A stretch of 64,000 nt of DNA, taken from Tulasnella sp. 424. Taxonomy: Eukaryota > Basidiomycota > Agaricomycetes > Cantharellales > Tulasnellaceae. The stretch spans positions 124,001 through 188,000 of the forward strand of contig WSUB01000045.1 of NCBI GenBank assembly GCA_019633425.1, given 5' to 3'. The notes beneath the pieces are model-generated. The model was not told the DNA's origin, did no database searches, and saw nothing but the letters and a program-made list of their open reading frames with translations. How positions within the stretch are numbered: position 1 is the stretch's first letter; each line of letters begins with the position of its first letter. The translations under genes were made by a program, and so were the position numbers. Below are positions 27,104 through 37,620 of the stretch, in pieces.

Positions 27104-27599
27104 GTGGATGACGTTTCTGGTGTCGGGTATACTCTGTGTTCGCGGGCGTAGTTGGCCGGATATTCTATGGTATTATTGGTGTCCTTTGCCGGATGGGCGA
27201 ATATGGCTCTTAAATTTAGCAGCGGTGATCGTCCCGAGGTCAGGGCTTTCGCCGGCGCCGCGCAACAAAGGCTAAAAGCAGAGTTTCTAATTATTCACCG
27301 TTCAGACCATTGAGCCCAGCATTTCTCCAGTACAAATAACATACCTAAGGTAGAGAACGAGCTGTTACGTGGCACGGCCAGCAAAGGTCTGGAGGTGGCT
27401 GGGCGGTGTGAGAGTGGATGAGGCCGTTTTTGAGGCTGGAAAACGATTAACGCCTTTGCTGCGCCGTGCCAACAAACAAGCCAACACTCCGGGATTACCT
27501 AAGCTTACCGGATATAAAAGATTCGGAAGGCAGTTCAAAAGTTCAAACATCCCAAATCCCATCCATCACTTCTTACGACTTTTTCTTCACGACTAAATC
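27104..27599 (+). promoter_or_regulatory. Upstream region of secreted-protein gene A with TATA box
   Basis: Divergent promoter between the DUF4419 gene and gene A. A TATAAAA box lies at 27523-27529, about 70 bases before the ATG of gene A, followed by a short CATC-rich leader. The repeated module found upstream of genes C to G is absent here. Confidence 0.55.
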
Positions 27600-28691
27600 A
27601 TGAAACTCTTCACGTCTACTCTTGCCATCGTCGCTTCACTGCTCTCAGTGTCAGCCTTGCCTACTCCTCGCGCCGCCGCTGACAACATCGTTGCTATTAA
27701 CTCGGAGTCGTGAGTCCTCGTGTGTTCGCTAGAGGCTCAAAAGGTTGACTTGTCCTTTGTGAACAGTGACTACTGCATGGTCTTCCCTAAGTAAGTTGGC
27801 TTCAGCCGATCGACGGGTCCAAGCGCTGAATGACCTTTTGCCGTCGTCGCCCTCCAGCACCCCGAACACGAACATCGGAGACTCCGAGTTCCCCGTAAGT
27901 TCGAGCCGCACAGCCCATGATACTCTCTCTGATGGCTTTGTTTAGGGTGGGACCCAAACTTTCTGCACCAACCCAACCGACCCAAGCCAGGGAACGATCC
28001 CCCCCGGATTCTTCACTAACGTAAGCATCATGTGTCGAGAAAAATCTTGGCATTTGCTAACATATCTTGGCACAAAGGTCGCATATGTTGAAGGCACTGG
28101 CGTCTCAGGACAGCCATATGTTCAGCGTGCGCATTTCGCAACACCCAGGTTTACGCTATTTGGGCACTGACCTTTGTTCTTGGCCCAATTTAGTAACCGG
28201 CACCATCAACCCGACAGTCATTCAGAGTACGTTACGGCATTGATCCCCAAACAGACCCTGGCTGATGTGAACTCCGTCTCCCCCACAGATCTCAACCCTG
28301 CCGATGCTGGAGGACAGGTACGCTCTTTCTGGATACATGTTCGTTGACGGCTCCCTTCTCATACCTCATTCACATCTAGTACGACAGCAATGGAGGCGCA
28401 GATGGTCGAGGCAATCCAGCTGGATCACAGTGCATAGGGTCAGTTGAAACCCTTTGTTTGGCGCAGGAGAATCTGACCGCCCTTCCCCCGTCAACAGTTA
28501 CACCTCGTACGTTGAGCTCATCGAACCTGCGGGTCCCCGTGCTTGCATCCGATGCTGCATGGATCCTGATGACTGCCCCGTCACAATGTAAGTACAACTC
28601 GTCCCCTCGGGGCGCGAGGCTGTTAATTTAATGCTCTTCTCTTCCTAGGGACACTTCCGGCTGCCCTAACGTCATTCCAGGCCAGTACTGA
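27600..28691 (+). CDS. Small secreted Cys-rich protein A (array member 1)
   Basis: First and most divergent of seven tandem paralogs. Ten exons give about 182 residues: a signal peptide (MKLFTSTLAIVASLLSVSA), then exon-encoded blocks DYCMVFPN, TPNTNIGDSEFP, GGTQTFCTNP, VAYVEGTGVSGQPYVQ, LTGTINPTVIQN, LNPADAGGQ, YDSNGGADGRGNP, YVELIEPAGPRACIRCC and DTSGCPNVIPGQY. The mature part has eight cysteines. Relative to genes B to G it lacks two: the Cys of LTGC is Thr, and the protein ends at QY without the terminal YFC. All splice sites are good. A secreted, disulfide-rich role is inferred; I do not recognise a characterised family. Confidence 0.85.
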
Positions 28692-29407
28692 TGATAACGC
28701 CAAAGTTACACTTGATGTGTTCGCTATTTTTTCCTTATTCGGACATTACGGACCTTGCTTCATCTCTGTTTCCCGTGCGGTTGGACAGTTGTCACTTAGA
28801 TCTGGACAGTTAGTATCACGTATTCGCGCAATCCAGAGACATTTGTTACGTTGGCCCCCACCCTAGTTCCGCATTCGGAAGTTCCGCCGCACGTTTGTGC
28901 TACCGACCCTAGGTTCCCCGCTCGGGTTCGTAGGTCTGTGTATCGCCCTGGTCTGATTGTGATGCAATTGCCCCTCGTGCAAGTTTCAGCACCCCTTTTA
29001 GCATCCAGCCCTTTTCTTTCCCGAAGAGATCTCTACGTCCGACGGTTCAGAATAGAGGCCAACATCAACACACTATAAAAAAGGCCCTGGGCTCCAAAAC
29101 ATTTAACACCCTGTTCAGAAATTCGCGGCGTAGTATCGATGATCCCGAATCAGGTCCAACGCGTAGTTCTGCGCTATTAGATACGAGCTTAGAGTGGGTT
29201 GAAGAGATTTTTAGCCTTTAAATGGGGGAACATGGTCTTAAGCGGCGAACTTTGAAGGCGAGCGTTGCAGGAATCTGGCAAGCCACGTGCGCCTCCTCAA
29301 CAAACAAGTGAACAATGGCATCCTGAACATTACCTCATTGCGTCGCCGATCTTACACCCCTCTTCCCAAGATCCTTTCAGCCTCCAACGACCTCTTTACG
29401 ACTTAGC
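28692..29407 (+). promoter_or_regulatory. Intergenic region upstream of gene B
   Basis: The last 150 bases contain GTGCGCCTCCTCAACAAAC followed by CTCTTCCCAAG and a T/C-rich leader. The same sequence precedes genes C and D, so it is the proximal promoter of this subfamily. A CTATAAAAAA element lies at about 29074-29083. No other gene is seen. Confidence 0.5.
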
Positions 29408-30556
29408 ATGAAGTTCATCAAACTAACCCTGAGCGTTTGGGCAACGCTACTCACGACAACAATGGCAGCTTTTCCCAGTATTAACGATGTTTCGCCTGAT
29501 AATGTGGTTTACATTTCCTCCGAGTCGTGAGTCTTTCCGGGTTCATGCAGAATGCAACCATATGAGGCTGACATTTCCTCGGTAATAGGGTTTATTGTAT
29601 GATATTCCCTAAGTAAATGAGTGCATTAACAAGTGTTGAAAGGCACGACGGTTGAATGGATCTTGCTGCGCACGCCTTGTGTAGATACCAACACATGGAC
29701 ATCGGCACCTCAGAAGAAAATCCTGTGAGTGCCGTCAAAAGAACGAGTTTTTTCCTCTGGCTGACTCGCTCCTCCATCCAGGGCCTCACTCAAACTCTCT
29801 GCACTTACCCATACAATGCCACTCTTCAGGGTACCATTCCACAAGGCTTCTTCCGGAGCGTAAGCAATTCCACGCTGCGTTAGAACCGAGTGCCTTTGGA
29901 TGACATTGTATCTGATCGTAGGTCGCCTTTGCCAAGGGCGTCGGCATCACCGGCAAACCCTACGTCCAACGTAGGTGTATTCCCACTACCTGCAAAGCTT
30001 CGTGTGAGGTTTCTGATGACCGTTCTTGGTTTCCTCAGTCACTGGATGCATAGTACCACAGCTCGTAGACCGTATGTCTGTTGATTTTGACTTTCTTCCT
30101 CCGTTTGGCTGACTAGATTCCACACCGCCCAGGCCTGAACCCCGCCGACTCCGGCGGACAGGTACGTTTCTGACCAAACCATCCCTCGATCTCGTATTCA
30201 TCACTGTTTCACGACACAGTACGACAGCAACGGTGGCGTAACCTTGCAAGGCAATCCGATTGGTTCTCAGTGCTTGGGGTGCGACGTTCCGAACTTATTT
30301 TTATTTCACAAGCCGAATGCTAATTTTATCGTTGCCGGTCGTACGATACACGTAGGTACGCGTCCTACGTCCAGCTTATCGAACCTGGAGGTCCCCGCGC
30401 TTGCATTCGATGCTGCATTGACCCTGTGGACTGCCCACTTACGTTGTGAGTCCGCCAGTGCTTGCAGTCGTGCGGTCTATGATAACCCCTCCGCTCAGGG
30501 ATACTGCTGGCTGCCCAACGGTGATTCCGGGAAATTACTTCGACTGTGGCTACTAA
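29408..30556 (+). CDS. Small secreted Cys-rich protein B (subfamily I)
   Basis: Ten exons give about 192 residues. The signal peptide MKFIKLTLSVWATLLTTTMA leads directly to FPSINDVSPDNVVYISS with no dibasic site. Later blocks are VYCMIFP (24-nt exon 2), YQHMDIGTSEENP, TQTLCTYPYNATLQGTIP, GITGKPYVQ, LTGCIVPQLVDR, LNPADSGGQ, NPIGSQCLG, PRACIRCCIDPVDC and DTAGCPTVIPGNYFDCGY. All ten family cysteines are present and every splice junction obeys GT-AG. It is intact and probably the closest to the ancestral form of B/C/D. Predicted to be extracellular. Confidence 0.85.
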
Positions 30557-30597
30557 ACCCCGCTGCCTCGACGGTCTACTTAACTCCTTCCCGATTC

Positions 30598-30780
30598 ACA
30601 GCCTGTTTCCTGCCTCCCCCTCGTGCATTTGGACACCTTTTTGCTCAGACTCAGACATTCTTGGATATCACAATTACCTGTGTTCTACTGCTAGCTCTTC
30701 TTATAATTGGACAATTCGATTGAGATGAACCTTCATTTGGGAGTTTCGGGCCCGGTCTCCCTGAGATTCCGAATCAGCCT
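30598..30780 (+). promoter_or_regulatory. Shared upstream module, copy 1 (before gene C)
   Basis: First of five copies of a block beginning CCTGCCTCCCC and containing CATTTGGACACCTTTTTGC, TTGGATATCACAAT and TTGGACAATTCGAT. It sits about 430 to 250 bases before the ATG of gene C. No long open frame is conserved between copies, so I treat it as regulatory or as a duplicated flank. Confidence 0.6.
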
Positions 30781-31026
30781 ACACCGTTTCCTGTGCGACG
30801 CTGTTAGGTAGGAGCTCGGACTGTGTTGAAGAGAATATTTACTCTCGAAATGGGTTAACATGATTTTGAGCCGCGATCTTCGAGGAAGAGCAAGTTGTCG
30901 CCGACCATGGACGTGCGCCTCCTCAACAAACAAGTGAATGTCCGAGTATCGTTTTGGCAATCCTACACTGCTGCGACTCTTCCCAAGCTTCTTTCAGCGT
31001 CTCTAGCGACATCTTTACGACCTAGT

Positions 31027-32165
31027 ATGAAGTTCGTTAAACCAATCCTGAGTATTTGGGCAATGCTTCCCGCAACAGCAAGAGCAGCTTTTCCCAGTAT
31101 CAACGATGTTTCGCCTGACAATGTGGTTTACATTTCTTCCGAGCCGTGAGTCTTTTGAGATTCAAGCAAGATGCATGAAATATTAGGCTGACGTTTGCGT
31201 TGTATTGCATGATATTCCCTAAATAAATGACTGCATTAACAATTGTCGAGGTACCGTGGTTGAATGGATCTTGCTGCCCTGTCTTATATAGATACCAGCA
31301 TATGGACATCGGCGCCTCAGAATATCCTGCAAGCACCGTCAAAGAGATCATACAGTCTCTTGCTGATTAACCACTTCATCTAGAGTAGTACTCAAACCCT
31401 CTACACTTACCCGTACAATGCAACTCTGCAGGGTACCATCCCTCAAGGCTTCTTCCGTAGCGTCGGTACATCTGCGTTACGTTAGAGCGCAGTGCCTTCT
31501 GATGACACTGTGTCGGATCTTAGGTCGCCTTTGCCAAGGGCATCGGCATCACCGGCCAACCCTACGTCCAATGTAGGTGTACTCCCACTCCTTGCAAAGT
31601 TTCGTAGGAGGTTTCTGATGACTGTCCTTGGCTTCCTTAGTGACTGGATGCATAGTGCCACAGCTTGTAGATCGTATGTCTGTTGATGATTTTGCCTTTC
31701 TTCTTCAGCTTGGCTGATGAGATTTCACAACGCCCAGGCCTGAACCCGGCCGATGCTGGCGGACAAGTACGTTTCCGGCAAGATCATCCCGCAACCTCAT
31801 TTTAATCACCTTTTCCGAGACACACTGGCAGTACGACAGTAATGGTGGCGTAAACCTGCAAGGCAATCCCATCGGTTCTCAGTGCTTTGGGGTGCGACGG
31901 TTCCGAATTTTATTTCACAGGTCGAATGCTAATTTTATCGTCGCCCGTCGTACGATACACGCAGCTACCCGTCCTATGTTGAGATTATCGAGCCTGCAGG
32001 TCCCCGCGCTTGCAATCGATGCTGCATCGACCCTGTGGATTGCCCAGTTACATTGTGAGCCTGCCAGCGCTTGCGGTCATGCGGTGGATGATAACCCCAC
32101 TGCTCAGGGATACTTCTGGGTGTACAACAGTAATTCCGGGGAATTACTTCGACTGTGTCTACTAG
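31027..32165 (+). CDS. Small secreted Cys-rich protein C, exon 2 disabled
   Basis: A near relative of gene D. Exon 1 (signal peptide, SINDVSPDNVVYIS) and exons 3 to 10 are in frame. Exon 2, which should encode VYCMIFP, has lost its acceptor (about a dozen bases containing AATAG are missing) and its donor (GTAAATG became ATAAATG). Because exon 2 is 24 nt, joining exon 1 to exon 3 keeps the frame, with a fused intron at 31146-31291. The partner Cys in exon 4 is also gone: TLCTYP reads TLYTYP. The other eight cysteines remain, and the terminal exon ends NYFDCVY. The donor after exon 3 is GC. This is either a functional variant lacking one disulfide or an early pseudogene. Confidence 0.65.
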
Positions 32166-32207
32166 GATAACCCCACTGCCTCGACGGTATTCATAGCTCC
32201 TTCCCGA

Positions 32208-32375
32208 TTCACAGCCTGTTCCCTGCCTCCCCTCGTGCATTTGGACACATCTTTGCCCAGACTCGGACATTTTGGATATCACAATCATATGTCCTATCAA
32301 TAGCTTCCTTTCTCGGGACAATTCGATCGAGATGAACCTTTTCTTGGGACTTCCGGGGCCGGTTTCCCAGACCCG
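32208..32375 (+). promoter_or_regulatory. Shared upstream module, copy 2 (before gene E)
   Basis: Matches copy 1: CCTGCCTCCCC, CATTTGGACAC, CAGACTCGGACATT, TGGATATCACAATCAT and GGGACAATTCGATCGAGATG in order. It lies about 295 to 130 bases before the ATG of gene E, so it is closer to the gene than in C and D. Confidence 0.6.
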
Positions 32376-32503
32376 GCGTCCCTGCTTGTGTTCGAAGCCA
32401 CCAAAGTGCCCCACTTGGCATCGCCTTGGCTCTTTATTTACGGAATGCTCCAGAGTTCGTTCCCTCCAACCAACCCCCCTTCATCATCCCCTCTCTAACG
32501 ACC

Positions 32504-33618
32504 ATGAAGACGACTTTCACGACTCTGTTGTTCGCATGCTTTGCCACGTTCGTCGGCGCTGGGTTAGTGAACAAACGCGCACCCGCGGACGCCTCCTCGG
32601 TCTCGCCGGACAATATCGTGTCCATTACCGATGCAACGTGAGCGCTTGGCGTACCTTGGCTTGTCGTTGCCAAGTACTAACGCTTCACTGACCTTGCAGG
32701 ACGTTCTGTATGATTATGCCAAGGTAGGGTGGTCGTTCGCCACGCGTCGTGAAGATAAGCGCTCATTTCCGTCCTCACATCTCGATAGAACCGCTCACAC
32801 TGATATCGGCGTCTCGGAGACCCCGGTATGCGTTGATGACCAGTGCATCCTAAAATCTTCTGACGGTTGATTTGTATATTTAGGGAGGCGAGCAGACCTA
32901 CTGTACTCACCCGACCTCACCTCTTCAGGGAACCATTCCCCCAGATTTCTTCCGAAATGTAATAAATAAAGCGTTGTATACCCTTGATTCAATACTGACC
33001 CCCATGACTATGCTGGAAACAGGTCTCATTCGTTCAGGCCAAGGGAAACAGCGGACAAACATACGTCCAGTGTAAGTTCGGGCAGCCTGTCCATACGAAA
33101 CGCAAACTTACATGACGTGTACACGCTTAGTAACAGGATGCATCGATCCCACCAAAATTGATCGTGAGTTCCTTTTTTGAGGCTTTCATGTCTTTGCCAT
33201 GTCGGGCTTACTTGGAAAACTTAGGTCTCAACCCCAACGACGGCGGAGGACAGGTATGTTGATCACCACCGTTCTGCTCACCGATGCCGACTCGAGGATC
33301 CCTCTAGTACGATAGCAACGGAGGCGACGGTGGCCGGGGGAATCCTGAGGACAGCGAGTGTATCGGGTGCGCAGCGAAGAGGAACTGATCGGAGTGACTG
33401 GTACCTGACATAGGTTTCTCATACAGCTACAGTTCGTATGTCGAACTGGTCGAACCCGTGAGCAACCGCGCCTGCATTAGATGCTGTATGGACAATTCAG
33501 ACTGCAACGTCGGATTGTGAGTGTTCGATAGCTTGACTAGTCACATGCCGCTGAATTCTTCTGCCACAGGGACACCGCTGGTTGCGAGGCCGTCATTCCC
33601 GGAGAATACTTCTGTTAG
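32504..33618 (+). CDS. Small secreted Cys-rich protein E (subfamily II)
   Basis: Ten exons give about 192 residues. The signal peptide is MKTTFTTLLFACFATFVGAG, followed by LVNKR, a Kex2-type dibasic site, then APADASSVSPDNIVSI. Blocks follow in family order: TFCMIMPR, TAHTDIGVSETP, GGEQTYCTHP, GNSGQTYVQ, LTGCIDPTKIDR, LNPNDGGGQ, YDSNGGDGGRGNPEDSECIG, YVELVEPVSNRACIRCC and DTAGCEAVIPGEYFC. All ten mature cysteines are present, and splice sites are intact. A pro-segment removed in the Golgi is inferred from the KR site. Confidence 0.85.
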
Positions 33619-34077
33619 ATAGAGAAGAGCAAAAGATAAACGAATTCGGACTTTTATGGACGCTTTCTAGGACAACGGGACTTTAGGCATATGGGCTTGT
33701 TAGTTGTGACAGGAACATTTCATTTGCGACGTAGGATATGTATGTGACTGTAGTCAATGACGTAGTTTCGTTACAACGGACAATCTTATTCTGTTTTCCT
33801 CCTTATCTGTCACGGTATTCATACCTCCTTCCTAGTTTACACAAGGGGAGACCGGTAATGTCCGGAATTCGTACATGCGGCGGATGTGTAGGAAATGAGC
33901 GCCCATGTCCAGGGCATGTTTTGAATCCGGGAAACGTACGTAGTTTTCTCAGCTAAAATCAAGCTACTCGGGTCGTGTTTCTGATTCGGAAATGGCCTGA
34001 ACATGGGCTGCTCGTTCTCACATATTGCAGCCGTGACCTGAGTCGGCGACTCGGAACATTACCACTCTCCCCATGTG

Positions 34078-34260
34078 TCACAGCCTGTCCCTTGCCTCCC
34101 CCGCTTGCATTTGGACACCTTTTTGCTCGAACTCGGACCTTCTTGGATATCACAATCACACGTGTTCTACTAATAGCTCTTCTTACAATTGGACAATTCG
34201 ATCGAGATGAATCTTTCCTTAGGAGTTTCGGGCCTGGTTTCCCAGAGACGATTCCGAACC
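34078..34260 (+). promoter_or_regulatory. Shared upstream module, copy 3 (before gene D)
   Basis: Carries GCATTTGGACACCTTTTTGC, CTTGGATATCACAATCAC and TTGGACAATTCGATCGAG. It lies about 416 to 235 bases before the ATG of gene D. The downstream flank (AGGAGCTCGGACTGTG, then the GTGCGCCTCCTCAACAAAC block) matches gene C. Confidence 0.6.
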
Positions 34261-34493
34261 AGACGTTCCTGTGCGACGCTGTTAGAGAGGAGCTCGGACT
34301 GTGTTTTTACCCTCGAAATGGGCGAACATGGTTTTGAGCCGCGATCTTCGAGCAAGACGCCGACCATGCACGTGCGCCTCCTCAACAAACAAGTGAACAT
34401 CCGAGTATTACCTCATTGTTTTGGCAATCCTACATTGCTGCGGCTCTTCCCAAGCTTCTTTCGTCATCTCTAACGATCTCTTTACAACCTAGT

Positions 34494-35638
34494 ATGAAGT
34501 TCGTCAAACTAATCCTGAGCATTTGGGCAATGCTGCCCGCAACAGCAAGGGCAGCTTTTCCCAGTATTAACGACGTTTCCCCTGACAATGTGGTTTACAT
34601 TTCCTCCGAGTCGTGAGCCTTTTCGGATTCATGTGGGATGCATGCATATCAGGCTAACGTTTGCATCGGTAATAGGGTTTATTGCATGATATTCCCTAAG
34701 TAAATGACTGCATCAACAAATGTCGAGGTCCCGTGGTTGAATGGATCTTGCTGCCCTGCCTATATAGATACCAGCATATGGACATCGGCGCCTCAGAATA
34801 TCCTGCAAGCACCGTCAAAGGAATTATACAATCTCTTTCTGACTGACCACTTCATCCAGGGTGGCACTCAGACCCTCTGCACTTACCCGTACAATGCAAC
34901 TCTGCAGGGTACCATCCCCCAAGGCTTCTTCCGTAGCGTCAGCACATCCGCGTTACGTCAAAGCCGAGTGCCTTCTGATGACATTGTGTCGGATCTTAGG
35001 TTGCCTTTGCCAAGGGCATCGGCATCACCGGCCAACCCTACGTCCAACGTGGGTGTACTCGCACTACTTGCAAAGCTTCGTATGAGGTTTCTGATGACCG
35101 TTCTTGGTTTCCCTAGTGACTGGATGCATAGTGCCACAGCTTGTAGATCGTATGTCTGTGATGATTTTGCCTTTCTTCTTCAGCTTGGCTGACGAGGTTC
35201 CACAACGCCAAGGCCTGAACCCGGCCGATGCTGGCGGACAAGTACGTTTCCGGCAAATCATCCCTCAACCTCATTTTAATCACTTTTTGCATGACACACT
35301 GGCAGTACGACAGTAATGGTGGCGTAACCTTGCAGGGCAATCCGATCGGTTCTCAGTGCTTGGGGTGCGACGGTTCCGAATTTTATTTCACAGGTCGAAT
35401 GCTAATTTTATCGTCGCCCGTCGTACGATCCACGTAGTTACGCGTCCTACGTTGAGCTTATCGAGCCTGCAGGTCCCCGCGCCTGCATTCGATGCTGCAT
35501 CGACCCGGTGGATTGCCCAGTTACATTGTGAGTCTGCCAGCGCTTGCGGTCATGCGGTGGATGATAACCCCACTGCTCAGGGATACCTCTGGGTGTACAA
35601 CAGTAATTCCGGGGAATTACTTCGACTGTGCCTACTAG
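34494..35638 (+). CDS. Small secreted Cys-rich protein D (subfamily I)
   Basis: Intact sister of gene C. The signal peptide is MKFVKLILSIWAMLPATARA, then FPSINDVSPDNVVYISS. Exon 2 is 34676-34699 (24 nt, VYCMIFP) with normal AG acceptor and GT donor. Exon 3 ends at a GC donor (GCAAGC at 34805), as in gene C. All ten cysteines are present: YC, TLC, LTGC, SQC, CIRCC, VDC, SGC and YFDC. The protein ends NYFDCAY. The close match of introns and flanks to gene C shows a recent duplication of the C-E block. Predicted to be secreted; no dibasic processing site. Confidence 0.85.
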
Positions 35639-35685
35639 GATAACCCCACTGCCTCGGCGGTTTTCATAGCTCCTTCCCCGATTCA

Positions 35686-35850
35686 CAGCCTGTTCCCTGC
35701 CTCCCCCCTCTTGCATTTGGACACCTTTTTGCCCAGACTCGGACGTTTTGTATATCACGGCATCTGTTCTATCAATAGTTTTTCCTATCACTGGACAATT
35801 CGCTTGGGATGATCCTATTCTTGGGAGTTCCGGACCCGGCGTCCCTGCTT
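35686..35850 (+). promoter_or_regulatory. Shared upstream module, copy 4 (before gene F)
   Basis: Carries TGCATTTGGACACCTTTTTG, CCCAGACTCGGACGTTTTG and a partly degraded TATATCACGGCATCTG, then CTGGACAATTCGCTTGGGATG. It lies about 285 to 120 bases before the ATG of gene F, a spacing like gene E. Confidence 0.6.
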
Positions 35851-35970
35851 GTGTGGATGGTGTTCGAAACCCGCGAAGTGCCCACTTGGCATCGCCTTGG
35901 CTCCTTATTTACGGAACACCTCAGAGTTCGTTCCCTCCGACGCCCCCTCATCATCCCCTCTCTAACGGCC

Positions 35971-37090
35971 ATGAAAACGACTTTCACGACTCTCTTGTTT
36001 GCAGGCTTTGCCGCGTTCGTCGGCGCTGGGTTAGTGAACAAACGCGCGGTATTTTCGGATATCAACTCGGTCTCGCCGGATAATATCGTGTACATTGCCG
36101 ATGCAGAGTGAGCGCTTGGCATACCTTGGCTTGTCATTGCCAAGCACTGACGCAAATGACCTTTGGATCCAGGACGTTCTGTATGATTATGCCAAGGTAG
36201 GGTGGTCGTTCGACACGCGTCGCGAAGATAAGCGCTCATTTCGGTCTTCACATCTCGATAGAACCGCTCACACCGATATCGGCGTCTCGGAGACCCCCGT
36301 ATGCGTTGATGGCCAGTGCATCCTAAAAGCTTCTGACGGTTGATTTGTATCTTTAGGGAGGCGAGCAGACCTACTGCACCAAGCCGTACTCACCTCTTCA
36401 GGGAACCATTCCCCCAGGCTTCTTCCGAAATGTAAGCAAGAGAGCGTTGTCTACCCTTGAATCAGTACCGACCCACAGTACTATGCTGGAAACAGATCTC
36501 ATTCGTTCAGGCCAAGGGAAACAGCGGACAGCCATACGTCCAGAGTAAGTTTGGGCAGCCAGTCCCATACGAAACGCAAACTTACGTAAAGTGTACACAC
36601 TTAGTAACAGGATGCATCGATCCCACCCAGATTGATCGTGAGTTCTCTCTTTGAGGCTTTCATGTCTTTGCATGTCGGGCTTACCTTGGAAAACTTAGGT
36701 CTCAACGCCAACGACGGCGGAGGACAGGTATGTTGATCGTCACCGTTCTGCTGACCGATGCCGACTCGAAGATTCCTTTAGTACGATAGCAACGGAGGCG
36801 ACGGTGGCCGGGGAAATCCTGAGAACAGCAAGTGTATCGGGTGCGCAGCGAGGAACTGATCGGAGTGGCTGGTAACTGACATATAGCCCTTTATACAGCT
36901 ACAGCTCGTATGTCGAAATGGTTGAACCCTCGAGTCGCCATGCTTGCCTTAGATGCTGTACGGACGATTCAGACTGCAACGTCGGAATGTGAGTGTTTGA
37001 TAGCTTGACTAGTTATTTGCTGCTGAACTCTTCGGCCACAGGGACACCTCTGGTTGCTCGGCCATCATTCCCGGAGAATACTTCTGTTAG
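35971..37090 (+). CDS. Small secreted Cys-rich protein F (subfamily II)
   Basis: Ten exons. The signal peptide is MKTTFTTLLFAGFAAFVGAG, followed by LVNKR (Kex2-type site) and AVFSDINSVSPDNIVYI. The block order is TFCMIMPR, TAHTDIGVSETP, GGEQTYCTKPYSPLQ, GNSGQPYVQ, ITGCIDPTQID, LNANDGGGQ, GRGNPENSKCIG, VEPSSRHACLRCC and DTSGCSAIIPGEYFC. All ten cysteines are present. CIRCC is CLRCC and the preceding Arg is His. Introns and flanks match gene E closely. Predicted extracellular. All splice sites are canonical. Confidence 0.85.
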
Positions 37091-37304
37091 ATAGAGGAAA
37101 GCAAAAGACGAACGAAGTCAAACTTTCACAGAGACTTTATAGGACAACTGGACTTTAGGCATATATGTATGGGAGTGTAGCTATGACGGAGCTTCGTTAC
37201 CACGGACTATCTTATTCTTTTTTCCTCCCCACCTTTTCGCTCTCTTCCCTCCCCTCCCTGACGCTGTCACGCTTCCTCGATGATGTCATACCCTCTTCCC
37301 GACT

Positions 37305-37485
37305 CGCAGCTTGTTCCCTTCCTCCCCCTCGTACATTTGGACACCTTTTTGCCCAGACTCGGACATTTGGATATCACAATCATATGTGCTTCCTCAATAG
37401 CTCTTTCCATGATTGGAAAATCCGATTTAGAGGAACGGTTACTCGGGCTTACGGGGTCTATTCGGCTTCCCAGACCCGGCGTCCC
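37305..37485 (+). promoter_or_regulatory. Shared upstream module, copy 5 (before gene G)
   Basis: Carries ACATTTGGACACCTTTTTGC, CCAGACTCGGACATTTGG, ATATCACAATCATATG and a diverged ATTGGAAAATCCGATTTAG. It lies about 315 to 135 bases before the ATG of gene G and is the most diverged of the five copies at its 3' end. Confidence 0.55.
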
Positions 37486-37620
37486 TGGTGCATGTGTGGG
37501 TGTGGGTTTTCGAAGCAATTCCTCTTGGCATCCCAGCTTGGCGCTTTCTTTTTTTACGGAACAATTCACAGTTTGTTCCTCCAACTCATCCCCTCCATCA
37601 AACCCCCCTCTCTAACGATC

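Larger units (their letters stand above)
30598..37090. repeat. Duplicated two-gene block: C-E and D-F
   Basis: Block 1 (about 30600-33800) carries module, gene C, module, gene E. Block 2 (about 34080-37250) carries module, gene D, module, gene F, in the same order and spacing. Exons, introns and flanks match along the length, for example the segment after gene C (GATAACCCCACTGCCTCG) recurring after gene D. Confidence 0.75.
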
